Assembly (NCBI GenBank): GCA_040390855.1
Contig: JAZJXO010000024.1
Location: 1-64,000, forward strand
Length of the DNA: 64,000 nt
Source of the DNA: Parvibaculum sp040390855
GTDB lineage: Bacteria > Pseudomonadota > Alphaproteobacteria > Parvibaculales > Parvibaculaceae
Direction: 5' to 3'
In this document: positions 16,291 to 25,595 of the stretch, in pieces
How positions within the stretch are numbered: the first letter of the stretch is position 1
Layout of the letters: each line of letters opens with the position of its first letter
The notes under the pieces: model-generated
What the model was told of the DNA's origin: nothing
Databases searched by the model: none
The model's input: only the letters and a program-made list of their open reading frames with translations
Position numbers and translations under genes: made by a program

Positions 16291-17595
16291 ATGAGCAACC
16301 TCTTTGAAGCCGCAGGAATGGACGTTGGCGTGCCGCGTCCGCTTGCCGACCGTTTGCGCCCGACGGTGCTTGAGGAAGTCGTGGGGCAGGATCATCTGAT
16401 CGGCCCCAAAGGTCCGCTTGGCCGTATGCTCGCGCAGGGTCATCTCGCGTCGATCATTCTCTGGGGGCCGCCCGGCACGGGCAAGACCACCATCGCGCGT
16501 TTGCTCGCCGACAAGGTCGGCCTCGAGTTCCAGCCCATGTCGGCGATTTTCTCGGGTGTCGCCGACCTCAAAAAGATTTTCGAGATGGCGCGTGGACGTC
16601 GCTCCACCGGCAAAGGCACACTTCTGTTTGTCGACGAGATCCACCGCTTCAATCGCGCCCAGCAGGACAGTTTCCTGCCCGTGATGGAAGACGGCACGAT
16701 CACACTTGTCGGCGCGACGACGGAGAACCCTTCGTTTGAGCTGAACGCCGCCGTGCTCTCGCGCGCACAGGTGATGGTGCTGAACCGTCTCGATGATGCC
16801 GCGCTCGAACTTTTGCTCGCCCGCGCTGAAGGCCACATGAAGCGCAAGCTGCCGCTCGATGATGATGCCCGCGCCACGCTGCGCGCAATGGCCGATGGTG
16901 ACGGGCGCTATGCGCTCAATCTGGCGGAAGAGGTTTTCTCTCTCGGCCTAGATGTCACGCTCGACACGGCTGGTCTCATCAGCGCCATTCAGCGCCGCGC
17001 GCCGCTTTACGACAAGGGCAGGGAAGGCCACTACAATCTCATCAGCGCGTTGCATAAATCCGTGCGTGGCTCGGATGCCGATGCCGCGCTTTACTGGCTT
17101 GCGCGGATGCTCGAAGGCGGCGAAGACCCGCTCTACATCGCGCGGCGCATGGTGCGTATGGCCAATGAGGACATCGGCCTTGCCGATCCGCAAGCCGTGC
17201 AACAGGCGCTCGCCGCCAAAGACGTGGTGGATTTTCTCGGCACGCCGGAAGGTGACCTCGCGCTTGCGCAATGCGTTGTCTATCTTGCCACCGCGCCGAA
17301 ATCCAACGCGGTCTATATGGCCTTCAATGCGGCGCGTGCGTCCGCGCGCGAAACAGGTTCCGTCTCGCCGCCCGCACATATTCTCAACGCGCCGACGCGG
17401 CTGATGAAAGAGTTGGGCTATGGCAAAGGCTATGTCTATGACCCCCATACGGCGGAGGGTTTTTCCGGCCAGAACTATTTTCCCGACGAGATGGAACGCG
17501 AAGAATTCTATAAGCCGCTCGAACGTGGCTTCGAACGCGAGATCGTCAAGCGGCTTAACTATTGGAAAAAACTGCGCGCGGAGAAAAATCCATGA
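16291..17595 (+). CDS. rarA: Replication-associated recombination protein A (AAA+ ATPase)
   Basis: RarA (MgsA) is a clamp-loader-like AAA+ ATPase that acts at stalled replication forks. The 434-residue product has Walker A GPPGTGKT at residues 59-66, Walker B LLFVDEIH with Asp115/Glu116, sensor GATTENPSFE, and the C-terminal tetramerisation region with NEDIGLADPQA and YGKGYVYDPH. It heads an overlapping chain rarA-crcB-rluC-HAD-ATP12; its stop overlaps the crcB start as ATGA. Confidence 0.95.
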   Translation: MSNLFEAAGMDVGVPRPLADRLRPTVLEEVVGQDHLIGPKGPLGRMLAQGHLASIILWGPPGTGKTTIARLLADKVGLEFQPMSAIFSGVADLKKIFEMARGRRSTGKGTLLFVDEIHRFNRAQQDSFLPVMEDGTITLVGATTENPSFELNAAVLSRAQVMVLNRLDDAALELLLARAEGHMKRKLPLDDDARATLRAMADGDGRYALNLAEEVFSLGLDVTLDTAGLISAIQRRAPLYDKGREGHYNLISALHKSVRGSDADAALYWLARMLEGGEDPLYIARRMVRMANEDIGLADPQAVQQALAAKDVVDFLGTPEGDLALAQCVVYLATAPKSNAVYMAFNAARASARETGSVSPPAHILNAPTRLMKELGYGKGYVYDPHTAEGFSGQNYFPDEMEREEFYKPLERGFEREIVKRLNYWKKLRAEKNP

Positions 17596-17972
17596 ATCCG
17601 TTTCTTGCCGTCTGCCTCGGCGGGGCTCTTGGCTCCGGCGCCCGTTATCTATTCAACGCGCAGATGACGCGTGCGTTCGGGCCCGATTTTCCGTGGGGCA
17701 TTCTGGGCGTTAATATTATCGGCTGCTTCATTATGGGCGTTTTGGCCGAAAGTTTCGCCCTGCGCTTTAATGTCTCTGCCGAAATGCGCAGCTTTCTGAT
17801 GACAGGCGTGCTCGGCGGCTTTACCACCTTCTCAGCCTTTTCGCTCGATGCAGGCAATATGATCGAACGGCATGATTATACGCTGGCCGGTCTCTATATT
17901 GCCGCCTCGGTGATCGGCTCCATTGCCGCCCTCTTTTTTGGCCTTTATGCCGTCAGGACCGTTCTCGCATGA
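17592..17972 (+). CDS. crcB: Fluoride channel CrcB/Fluc
   Basis: CrcB forms dual-topology dimers that export fluoride across the inner membrane. The 126-residue product has four hydrophobic segments, the GVNIIGCFIMG segment with the conserved Asn in TM2 and the GGFTTFSAFSLD signature in TM3. The start ATG 17592 overlaps the rarA stop, excluding the longer upstream frame. No fluoride riboswitch is seen, as expected for a gene inside a coupled chain. Confidence 0.93.
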   Translation: MNPFLAVCLGGALGSGARYLFNAQMTRAFGPDFPWGILGVNIIGCFIMGVLAESFALRFNVSAEMRSFLMTGVLGGFTTFSAFSLDAGNMIERHDYTLAGLYIAASVIGSIAALFFGLYAVRTVLA

Positions 17973-18964
17973 ACGCCGTTGCCGCCTATTCCATCACAGC
18001 CGATGAAGACGGCATCCGTCTGGACCGCTGGTTCAAGCGCCGCTTTCCGATGCTGACGCATGGACGTCTGGAAAAACTGCTGCGCACGGGACAGGTGCGT
18101 GTCGATGGTGCGCGGGCCAAAGCGAATACGCGTCTTGAGAGCGGCCAGACGGTGCGCGTGCCGCCGCTCGGCGACAGCATGGAGCCTGCGCCGAAATTCG
18201 TGAAGCCGGTGAGCGACGACGACGCCGAGATGATCCGTTCTTGCGTTATCTACAAGGATAAATCCGTCCTGATACTGAACAAACCCGCCGGACTTGCTGT
18301 GCAGGGCGGCACGTCCACGCATCGGCATCTGGACGGAATGCTCGATGCGCTTCAGTTCGACGCGGAAGAGCGCCCGAAGCTCGTTCATCGTCTCGATCGT
18401 GACACAAGCGGCGTCATCGTGCTGGCGCGGACAACGCGCGCCGCCGCCGCACTCGCGCGTCAGTTCCAGCACAAGGATGCGATCAAGATTTACTGGGCGC
18501 TTTGTGTCAGCACGCCTTTGCCTCATCGCGGCACAATCAATCTGGCGCTTATCAAAAAAGAGGGACCGCGCGCCGAACGCGTGATGCCGTCATACGAAAA
18601 AGACGAAGACGCCAAAAATGCCGTCACGCATTATTCGGTTATTACCTCTATCTCGACGAAATATTCGTGGGTTGCTTTCATGCCCATGACAGGCCGCACG
18701 CATCAAATCCGCGCCCATGCCGCAGCCATTGACTGCCCCATTGTTGGCGACGGTAAATACGGTTCGTTTGACAGTCACCCCGGCGGCGAGATTCCCAAAC
18801 AGCTCCATCTTCACGCGCGCTCGATCTCCATCGCGCATCCCGACGGCGGCGGTAAACGCATCAATGTCGAAGCGCCGTTGCCACCCCACATGGCGACAAG
18901 CTGGAAACTTCTGGGCCTCGAAGAGCGCGACGCGAAAGGTGCCTTCGACGGATTGGAGTTGTGA
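17969..18964 (+). CDS. RluA/RluC-family 23S rRNA pseudouridine synthase
   Basis: These enzymes isomerise specific uridines of rRNA. The 331-residue product has an N-terminal S4 RNA-binding domain (about 15-70, DRWFKRRFPMLTHGRLEKLL) and the catalytic motif HRLDRDTSGVIVLART at 140-155 with Asp143. GRTHQIRAHAA near residue 240 is the second family motif. The S4-domain architecture and size are typical of RluC or RluD; RluC is the more usual name beside crcB and an HAD gene in alphaproteobacteria, but target uridines cannot be read from sequence. Confidence 0.9.
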   Translation: MNAVAAYSITADEDGIRLDRWFKRRFPMLTHGRLEKLLRTGQVRVDGARAKANTRLESGQTVRVPPLGDSMEPAPKFVKPVSDDDAEMIRSCVIYKDKSVLILNKPAGLAVQGGTSTHRHLDGMLDALQFDAEERPKLVHRLDRDTSGVIVLARTTRAAAALARQFQHKDAIKIYWALCVSTPLPHRGTINLALIKKEGPRAERVMPSYEKDEDAKNAVTHYSVITSISTKYSWVAFMPMTGRTHQIRAHAAAIDCPIVGDGKYGSFDSHPGGEIPKQLHLHARSISIAHPDGGGKRINVEAPLPPHMATSWKLLGLEERDAKGAFDGLEL

Positions 18965-19656
18965 TGATCAATCCTCTTCGCCTCGTTGTTTTCGATTGCG
19001 ACGGTACGCTGATCGACAGCCAGCACATGATCGTTGCCGCGATGTCCCATGCGTTCGAGTCTCATGGTCTCGAAGCTTTGCCGCGTGCGAAAGTCCTGTC
19101 CATTGTCGGTCTCTCGCTTGATGAAGCGCTCTTTGCGCTTATTCCGCATGAAGAGGCAGCCAAGCGCCGCTCGATCACGCAGGGTTATAAAGACGCGTTT
19201 CATCATCTGCGCGACAAGCCGGAGTTGGCCGAACCGCTATTTCCCGGCACGCGCGAAGCCATCGAAGCCGCCGCCGCGCGCGCTGACACATTGCTCGGCA
19301 TCGCCACGGGCAAGTCCCAGCGCGGACTGCGCCACATGCTTGAGATGCACGGGCTCGCGCATCATTTCGTGACGCTACAAACGGCGGATGACGCGCCGTC
19401 AAAGCCGCATCCGGCCATGCTCCAGCAGGCCATGCGCGAAGCGGGGGTGGACGCTGCCAATACCGTGCTCATCGGCGACACGACCTATGACATCGAGATG
19501 GCGGTTGCCGCGCGCACACATCCCCTCGGTGTCGATTGGGGTTATCATAGCTCCGACGATCTGAAGCGGGCGGGGGCTCCGCGCGTTCTGACCAGTTTCA
19601 ACGATCTCGCGCCTGCGCTTGACGCGCTGTGGCCGCAGCCGGAATTTCAGCCATGA
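18964..19656 (+). CDS. HAD-family hydrolase, phosphoglycolate-phosphatase-like
   Basis: HAD hydrolases of this subfamily cleave phosphate from small metabolites. The 230-residue product has motif I DCDGTLID with nucleophile Asp11 and Asp13, motif II in ATGKS, the conserved lysine in SKPHPAML, and motif IV IGDTTYDIEMA. GTG 18961 is in frame, but GGAG at 18955-18958 is better spaced for ATG 18964. It lies between the pseudouridine synthase and the ATP12 gene with overlapping codons. Substrate unknown. Confidence 0.88.
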   Translation: MINPLRLVVFDCDGTLIDSQHMIVAAMSHAFESHGLEALPRAKVLSIVGLSLDEALFALIPHEEAAKRRSITQGYKDAFHHLRDKPELAEPLFPGTREAIEAAAARADTLLGIATGKSQRGLRHMLEMHGLAHHFVTLQTADDAPSKPHPAMLQQAMREAGVDAANTVLIGDTTYDIEMAVAARTHPLGVDWGYHSSDDLKRAGAPRVLTSFNDLAPALDALWPQPEFQP

Positions 19657-20453
19657 GCGACGAAGACGAAAACACCTCTGTGTTCAACATGGGGCTTGGC
19701 CGCAACAAGGCTTTGGACGAACAGGTCGAGCATCCGGGGCAAAACCCGTTCCGCAATCTGCCGAAGCGCTTTTATAAGGCCGCGACCGCTGCGCCGCTTG
19801 GTGACGGTTTCACCGTACTGCTCGACGGCAAGTCGGTGAAGACGCCCGCAAAATCTCCTCTTGTCGTGCCGACGCTGAAACTCGCGGAAGCAATGGCGGT
19901 CGAATGGGCGGACCAGGGCGAGCGCATCGACCCGCGCACCATGTGGCTGACCAAACTTGCTAATACTGTCATCGACCGCATTACGCCGCGCCGTGATGCC
20001 GTGGTCGACGAACTCGCCGCTTTTTCGGCAACCGACCTCATCTGCTATATGGCTGATCACCCCATCGGCCTTGCCCAGCGTCAAGCTGCTCACTGGGCGC
20101 CGCTTGTTGTCTGGGCAGAGGAAGTGCTCGGCGCGAGCCTCCGCGTGACGCCCGGTCTTGTCCATGTGGCACAGGATGAGGCGGCGCTTGCGGCCTTGCG
20201 TGCCGCCATCGAGAAGGCGACCGATTTCGAGCTGGCAGGTCTTTATAATGCTATCACGCTGACGGGCTCGACGGTCATCGGCCTTGCCCTGATGCGGGGT
20301 CGGATTACCGTTCAACAGGCCTTTGATGCCGCGCATGTGGACGAAGCCTGGCAGGCCTATTTGAGCGGCGAGGACGAAGACGAAGCCCGCCGACTGGCCA
20401 CTCGCCTCGAAGAGCTTGAAGATACAGAGCGTTTTTTGGTGCTGGCCCGTTGA
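19653..20453 (+). CDS. ATP12-family chaperone
   Basis: ATP12 proteins bind the F1-ATPase alpha subunit and help F1 assembly in mitochondria and alphaproteobacteria. The 266-residue product shows RFYKAATAAPLGDGFTVLLDG near residue 36 and the family region AVEWADQGERIDPRTMWLTK near residue 80, with ATDLICYMADHP near 130. The start ATG 19653 overlaps the HAD gene stop (ATGA). It ends the overlapping chain; the next gene has its own long upstream region. Confidence 0.9.
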   Translation: MSDEDENTSVFNMGLGRNKALDEQVEHPGQNPFRNLPKRFYKAATAAPLGDGFTVLLDGKSVKTPAKSPLVVPTLKLAEAMAVEWADQGERIDPRTMWLTKLANTVIDRITPRRDAVVDELAAFSATDLICYMADHPIGLAQRQAAHWAPLVVWAEEVLGASLRVTPGLVHVAQDEAALAALRAAIEKATDFELAGLYNAITLTGSTVIGLALMRGRITVQQAFDAAHVDEAWQAYLSGEDEDEARRLATRLEELEDTERFLVLAR

Positions 20454-20502
20454 CGGGGCTTGGACGCTACGTAAATACGGTCCATTTTCGCCCCCTAAGT
20501 CG

Positions 20503-20532
20503 TTGGCATTTTTGGACTTTCGGTGCTATTCA
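20503..20532 (+). promoter_or_regulatory. Candidate promoter of the propionyl-CoA carboxylase genes
   Basis: TTGGCA (20503-20508) and TATTCA (20527-20532) with an 18-base spacer lie in the 170-base gap between the ATP12 gene and pccB. Both hexamers match sigma-70 consensus at four positions each, so this is only a candidate. Confidence 0.3.
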
Positions 20533-20623
20533 AAACGCATGAAAGGGTGCTCTTCAGGTGCCCGATTTTCCACACGTCCCGACCTGCCTGTCGCGGGTTT
20601 CAAACGGGATTTCTGGGGGCAGA

Positions 20624-22156
20624 ATGAAAGAAATTATTCGCCAGCTTGAAGAGCGCCGCAAAGTTGCGCGGCTGGGTGGTGGTCAGAAACGTATCGACGC
20701 GCAGCACGCGCGCGGAAGGCTCACAGCGCGCGAGCGCATTGAGCTTTTGCTGGACGAGGGTTCGTTTGAAGAGTTCGACATGTTCGTCGAGCATGATTGC
20801 CACGAGTTCGGCATGGGCGCACAGAAGATACCGGGCGACGGCGTCGTGACCGGTTGGGGCACGGTCAACGGTCGCCCTGTTTATCTTTTCGTCAAAGACT
20901 TCACGGTGTTCGGCGGCTCGCTCTCCAAAGCACATGCCCGCAAGATGACGAAAATCCAGGACATGGCGCTGCGCAACGGCGCGCCCATAATCGGGCTGTT
21001 CGATGCGGGCGGCGCGCGTATTCAGGAAGGCGTCGATGCTCTCGGTGGCTACGGCGAAGTCTTCACGCGCAACGTGCTGGCGTCGGGCGTCATTCCGCAG
21101 ATCTCCGTTATCATGGGCCCCTGTGCGGGCGGCGACGTTTACTCGCCTGCCATGACCGACTTTATCTTCATGGTGCGTGACACGTCCTATATGTTCGTGA
21201 CCGGTCCCGATGTCGTGAAGACGGTGACAAATGAAACTGTGACATCGGAGGAACTCGGCGGCGCGTCGATCCACACGACGAAATCGTCTGTTGCCGACGG
21301 TGCGTGGGACAATGACGTGATCACGCTGACGCAGATCCGTCGCCTCATCGACTTCCTGCCTGCATCCAACAAAGAAGACGTTCCGGAACGTCCCTTCTTT
21401 GATGAGGCGAACCGCGTTGAGAAATCTCTCGACACGCTGATCCCCGCCAATCCCAACATGCCTTATGACATGAAGGAATTGATCTACAAGACAGTGGACG
21501 AGGGCGACTTCTTCGAGATTCAGGAGAGCTTCGCCAAGAATATCGTTATCGGCTTTGCCCGCGTCGAAGGAAAGACCGTCGGCATCGTGGCGAACCAGCC
21601 GATGGTTCTTGCCGGCGTACTGGACTCGGACGCCAGCCGCAAGGCCGCGCGTTTTGTGCGCTTCTGCGATTGCTTCAACATTCCGATCATTACCTTCGTT
21701 GACGTGCCGGGTTTTCTTCCCGGTACCGCGCAGGAATATGGCGGTCTCATCAAGCACGGTGCGAAACTCTTGTTTGCTTACACCGAAGCGACAGTGCCTA
21801 AAATCACGGTCATCACGCGCAAGGCCTATGGCGGCGCATATGACGTGATGTCGTCCAAGCATATTCGCGGCGACCTCAACTATGCATGGCCGACCGCCGA
21901 AATAGCGGTCATGGGGGCCAAGGGCGCAGTCGAGATCATTCATCGCGCTGACATCGGCGATCCGGAGAAAATTGCGGCGCATACGAAGGCCTATGAGGAC
22001 CGTTTCCTCAATCCGTTCGTGGCGGCCGAGCGCGGCTATATCGACGAAGTCATCATGCCTCATTCCACACGTACGCGCGTCGCGCGCGGCCTCGCGCTCC
22101 TTGCCAACAAGGAAGTCGAGAATCCGTGGAAGAAGCACGACAACATTCCGCTTTGA
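20624..22156 (+). CDS. pccB: Propionyl-CoA carboxylase beta subunit
   Basis: PccB is the carboxyltransferase that moves CO2 from carboxybiotin to propionyl-CoA, giving methylmalonyl-CoA. From ATG 20624 the product has 510 residues, the normal PccB length, with LTARERIELLLDEGSFEEFD near the start, the oxyanion-hole stretches MGPCAGGDVYSPA and RKAYGGAYDVMSSK, and a C-terminal PHSTRTRVARGLALL. The frame is open to 20558 but without support for an earlier start. pccA follows after 10 bases. The mutase that would use the product is not in the window. Confidence 0.94.
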   Translation: MKEIIRQLEERRKVARLGGGQKRIDAQHARGRLTARERIELLLDEGSFEEFDMFVEHDCHEFGMGAQKIPGDGVVTGWGTVNGRPVYLFVKDFTVFGGSLSKAHARKMTKIQDMALRNGAPIIGLFDAGGARIQEGVDALGGYGEVFTRNVLASGVIPQISVIMGPCAGGDVYSPAMTDFIFMVRDTSYMFVTGPDVVKTVTNETVTSEELGGASIHTTKSSVADGAWDNDVITLTQIRRLIDFLPASNKEDVPERPFFDEANRVEKSLDTLIPANPNMPYDMKELIYKTVDEGDFFEIQESFAKNIVIGFARVEGKTVGIVANQPMVLAGVLDSDASRKAARFVRFCDCFNIPIITFVDVPGFLPGTAQEYGGLIKHGAKLLFAYTEATVPKITVITRKAYGGAYDVMSSKHIRGDLNYAWPTAEIAVMGAKGAVEIIHRADIGDPEKIAAHTKAYEDRFLNPFVAAERGYIDEVIMPHSTRTRVARGLALLANKEVENPWKKHDNIPL

Positions 22157-22166
22157 GGGCGATCGT

Positions 22167-24185
22167 ATGTTCAAGAAAATCCTGATCGCCAACCGAGGCG
22201 AAATCGCCTGCCGCGTTATCAAAACCGCACGCAAGATGGGCATCAAGACGGTCGCTGTCTATTCGGCGGCAGACAAGGATGCGTTGCATGTCGAAATGGC
22301 GGACGAAGCTGTCGCCATCGGTCTGCCACCTGCGGCGGAGAGCTATCTCGTGATCGACAAGATCATCGCTGCCTGCAAAGAAACAGGTGCCGAGGCTGTC
22401 CATCCGGGTTACGGCTTCCTGTCGGAGAACGCGAAGTTCGCGCAGGCTCTGAAAGATAACGGCATCGCCTTCATCGGTCCGAACATCAAAGCCGTCGAAG
22501 TGATGGGCGACAAGATCGAGTCGAAAAAGTTTGCCAATGCCGCCAAGGTCAACACGGTTCCGGGCGAGCTGGGCGTGATCAAGGACGCAGCTGACGCCAT
22601 CCGCATCGCGGGCAAGATCGGCTATCCGGTGATGATCAAAGCGTCGGCGGGTGGCGGCGGCAAGGGTATGCGCATCGCTTGGTCCGAAAGCGAAGTTGCC
22701 GAAGGTTTTGCCTCGTCGAAATCCGAAGCCAAGTCGAGCTTCGGCGATGATCGCATTTTCATCGAAAAATTTGTGACGCAGCCGCGCCATATCGAAATTC
22801 AGGTGTTGGGCGACAAGCACGGCAACGTGATCTATGTGATGGAACGCGAATGTTCCATTCAGCGCCGCAACCAGAAGGTCATCGAAGAAGCGCCGTCCCC
22901 CTTCCTTGATGAATCGACACGCAAGGCGATGGGCGAGCAGGCCGTGGCGCTTGCCAAAGCTGTTGATTATGAAAGTGCGGGAACAGTCGAGTTCATTGTC
23001 GACAAGGACCGCAATTTCTATTTCCTCGAAATGAACACGCGTTTGCAGGTCGAGCATCCGGTGACGGAACTCATCACCGGCATCGACCTTGTCGAACAGA
23101 TGATCCGCGTGGCGTATGGCGAAAAGCTCTCGATCAAGCAGTCGGATGTGAAGATCAACGGCTGGGCGATTGAAAGCCGCATCTATGCCGAAGACCCCTA
23201 CCGCAACAATCTTCCTTCGACCGGTCGTCTTGTGCGCTATCAGCCTCCGGCAGAAGCCACCGAGAACGGTCTGACAATCCGCAACGATACGGGCGTCTAT
23301 GAAGGCGGCGAAATCTCGATCTATTACGATCCGATGATTGCCAAGCTCTGCACGCATGGTCCTGATCGTCTCACGGCGATTGAGCATATGTCGGTGGCGC
23401 TCGATAGTTTCCGTATCGAAGGCATCCGCCATAACATTCCGTTCCTGGGCGCGATCATGGAGCATCCGCGCTGGCGTTCGGGCAATATCACCACGGGCTT
23501 CATCGCGGAAGAATTTCCCGATGGTTTCCACGGGGTAGAGCTTGCCGAGACGCGCCGCGTGAAGCTCGCTGCCGTTGCTGTCTACATGAATAAAATCCAT
23601 GCCGACCGTGCCGTGCTCATCACCGGTCAGCTTATGGGCCGTCCGCGCAAGCTGCCGACCGAGTGGGTGGTGCAGATCGGCGAGTGGTCGCAACCCGTCC
23701 GAGCACGTCTCATTGACGCAGGGCTGGAAGTTGAATTTTTCGACGACAAGGGCGCGAAGATTTCCGAGCACCTCGTGTCATCGAACTGGGTGCCAGGTCA
23801 GTCGGTCTTTAACGGCAAGATCAATGGTCAGCCGATTGTCGTGCAGCTTGATCGCGCCAAGCAGGGATACAAGCTCACCTATCGTGGCTCGGCTGTACTC
23901 GCTGTTGTCCGCACCGCCGTCGGTCATCGTCTCGCGGCGCTGATGCCGGAAAAGATCGCGGCCGACACCTCGAAGTTCCTTCTCTGCCCGATGCCGGGTC
24001 TGGTGAAATCCATCGCCGTCGAAGAAGGTCAGGATGTCAAAGTCGGTGACACGCTGGCGGTGGTTGAAGCCATGAAAATGGAAAATATCCTCCGCGCCGA
24101 AAAAGACTGCAAAATCGCGAAGATTTCCGCCAAGGCGGGCGACAGTCTTGCCGTCGACGCGGTGATCATGGAATTCAATTCGTAA
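22167..24185 (+). CDS. pccA: Propionyl-CoA carboxylase alpha subunit (biotin carboxylase and carrier)
   Basis: PccA carboxylates biotin with ATP and bicarbonate and carries it to PccB. The 672-residue product has the N-terminal biotin-carboxylase domain (KILIANRGEIACRV at residues 4-17; ATP-grasp GGGGKGM near 165; EMNTRLQVEHPVTE near 287), a BT subunit-interaction domain (about 515-600), and a C-terminal biotinyl domain with EAMKMEN, biotinylated lysine at 637. Gene order beta-alpha and sequence match alphaproteobacterial PCC rather than acetyl-CoA carboxylase AccC, which lacks the carrier domain. Confidence 0.94.
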   Translation: MFKKILIANRGEIACRVIKTARKMGIKTVAVYSAADKDALHVEMADEAVAIGLPPAAESYLVIDKIIAACKETGAEAVHPGYGFLSENAKFAQALKDNGIAFIGPNIKAVEVMGDKIESKKFANAAKVNTVPGELGVIKDAADAIRIAGKIGYPVMIKASAGGGGKGMRIAWSESEVAEGFASSKSEAKSSFGDDRIFIEKFVTQPRHIEIQVLGDKHGNVIYVMERECSIQRRNQKVIEEAPSPFLDESTRKAMGEQAVALAKAVDYESAGTVEFIVDKDRNFYFLEMNTRLQVEHPVTELITGIDLVEQMIRVAYGEKLSIKQSDVKINGWAIESRIYAEDPYRNNLPSTGRLVRYQPPAEATENGLTIRNDTGVYEGGEISIYYDPMIAKLCTHGPDRLTAIEHMSVALDSFRIEGIRHNIPFLGAIMEHPRWRSGNITTGFIAEEFPDGFHGVELAETRRVKLAAVAVYMNKIHADRAVLITGQLMGRPRKLPTEWVVQIGEWSQPVRARLIDAGLEVEFFDDKGAKISEHLVSSNWVPGQSVFNGKINGQPIVVQLDRAKQGYKLTYRGSAVLAVVRTAVGHRLAALMPEKIAADTSKFLLCPMPGLVKSIAVEEGQDVKVGDTLAVVEAMKMENILRAEKDCKIAKISAKAGDSLAVDAVIMEFNS

Positions 24186-24196
24186 GATTTGTTCCT

Positions 24197-24226
24197 CCCG
24201 ACCCTCTCCCACCGGAGAGGGTCGGG
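24197..24226. repeat. REP-like palindrome behind pccA
   Basis: A perfect 13-bp inverted repeat, CCCGACCCTCTCC (24197-24209) and GGAGAGGGTCGGG (24214-24226), with a 4-base loop. TGAGGGT follows. There is no T-run, so it resembles the repetitive extragenic palindromes common in alphaproteobacteria more than a terminator, though it may stabilise the pccA mRNA end. Confidence 0.7.
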
Positions 24227-24288
24227 TGAGGGTCTCCGCTTCCTTCTCTTCCATTCTCGCGCTAGCCTCTCCCTAACCGGAGACTTCC

Positions 24289-25290
24289 ATGCGCCATATA
24301 TTTCTCACCCTTGGTCTGCTCATCCTCGCCGCTTTTCCTGCGCGCGCTGACAACGCCCCCGTCGAATGGGCGCTCGGTGACGGCATCTATATTGCGGGTC
24401 GCGACATTACTGTGAACCGCGTCATCGACGGTCCGCTCACGGCGACGGGCGAGACGATCTCGGTTGCCGAGAGCAGCACGATCAAGGGCAATGCATGGGT
24501 CGCCGGGCGCCATGTTGCGGTCGCTGGTAACGTCGATGGTGATCTCAACATCCGAGCGCAGGACGCGCTCATCAACGGCACCGTCAAAGGTAATGTCAGT
24601 TTCTACGGTGCGTCACTCGTCTTCGGCCCCGATGCGCGCATTACCGGCGATGTCAGCTATTATACAGCGCTGCCCGCCGAGATCGACAAGGGAGCCCGAA
24701 TCAATGGCGCGATGAAATCAGGATTTTTCCGGTCCGATCCGCGTGGCGAAGACGGCATGGCGATGCCGCCTTTCATGCCGGAAGCCGGGACGTTTGCTGC
24801 CATGCGTCACTGGTCGCTGCCGGGTTACAATCTCTCTTGGGCGGGTTCTGTCTTTTTCGGTTTCCTCGCCGGTCTCATCGTTGCGCTCTGGCCTGCCGAG
24901 GCCGCCCGCCTCGGTGATGTGCTTTACCGCGAATTTTTCACGGCGTTCTCCTTCGGTGCGCTGTTGTTCTTCGGCGTTCCCGTCATTGCGCTGGTGGCGC
25001 TGGTCACGATCATCGGCATTCCGCTGATGTTCGTGCTGCTGCTTTTCTGGCCTATCCTGCTGCTTGCGGGGGTCGTCGCTGTCATCGTCGCTTGCGGTGC
25101 GTTGATCGGCGAGCGCCTGACGTTCACGGATGATGGTATCGCACGCCGCCTCGCCGGTGTGATCCTCGCAACCGTGATTTTGCGCATCGGCTTCAGCCTG
25201 CCGTTTCTCGGAACCCTTTTCTGGTTCTGCGCTGTCATGGCGGGCATCGGTACGCTTTTTCTCGCCGGACGGTCCCGCCTCCCGAAATGA
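24289..25290 (+). CDS. Bactofilin-like membrane protein (polymer-forming domain plus membrane domain)
   Basis: The 333-residue product has a signal peptide (1-20, ending PARA), then a beta-helix-like region at about 22-140 with regularly spaced hydrophobic and glycine positions (ITVNRVIDGPLTATG, SSTIKGNAWVAG, AGNVDGDLNIRAQDALINGTV), as in polymer-forming bactofilin-type proteins, then four or five membrane segments from about 185 to 325. The polymer-forming part would face the periplasm. Function is unknown; the nearest description is a DUF/bactofilin-domain integral membrane protein. It stands alone behind a palindrome. Confidence 0.75.
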   Translation: MRHIFLTLGLLILAAFPARADNAPVEWALGDGIYIAGRDITVNRVIDGPLTATGETISVAESSTIKGNAWVAGRHVAVAGNVDGDLNIRAQDALINGTVKGNVSFYGASLVFGPDARITGDVSYYTALPAEIDKGARINGAMKSGFFRSDPRGEDGMAMPPFMPEAGTFAAMRHWSLPGYNLSWAGSVFFGFLAGLIVALWPAEAARLGDVLYREFFTAFSFGALLFFGVPVIALVALVTIIGIPLMFVLLLFWPILLLAGVVAVIVACGALIGERLTFTDDGIARRLAGVILATVILRIGFSLPFLGTLFWFCAVMAGIGTLFLAGRSRLPK

Positions 25291-25419
25291 CGCGTTTTTC
25301 CTCCATTCGGGATGAAACTCCAAAACCTGTTCAGAGTTTTCTAACCGACGCCGGGCGAGACTGGCCCCGTCAAACGCATACAGATTGATATGCGACCTCT
25401 CGGACGACAGGGATCGACC

Positions 25420-25593
25420 ATGAAGGCACTGCAAAACAAATCGGCCACGCCGACGCTCGCGCATATCGCGCTGTCTGTCTTTGCGATCATTGCATTGCTT
25501 ATGTTCAACGCTACCGGCAATGCCGACGGTATCAGCCAGTCCGACGTCGATTATGCGATGCTGCAAACGGTCATGCAGCGGGTGGAGCGCTAG
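25420..25593 (+). CDS. Small single-pass membrane or secreted protein, unknown
   Basis: From ATG 25420 the product is 57 residues with one hydrophobic segment (HIALSVFAIIALLMFNATG, about 16-34) and a short polar tail. AGGGA at 25409-25413 is 6 bases before this ATG; ATG 25390 gives ten more residues. No family recognised. Its stop is only two bases from the convergent monooxygenase stop. Confidence 0.55.
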   Translation: MKALQNKSATPTLAHIALSVFAIIALLMFNATGNADGISQSDVDYAMLQTVMQRVER

Positions 25594-25595
25594 GC

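Noticed and set aside
20600..22246. 548-residue minus-strand open frame across pccB
   Set aside because: Fully antisense to pccB, with His/Arg/Asp-rich composition typical of shadow frames.
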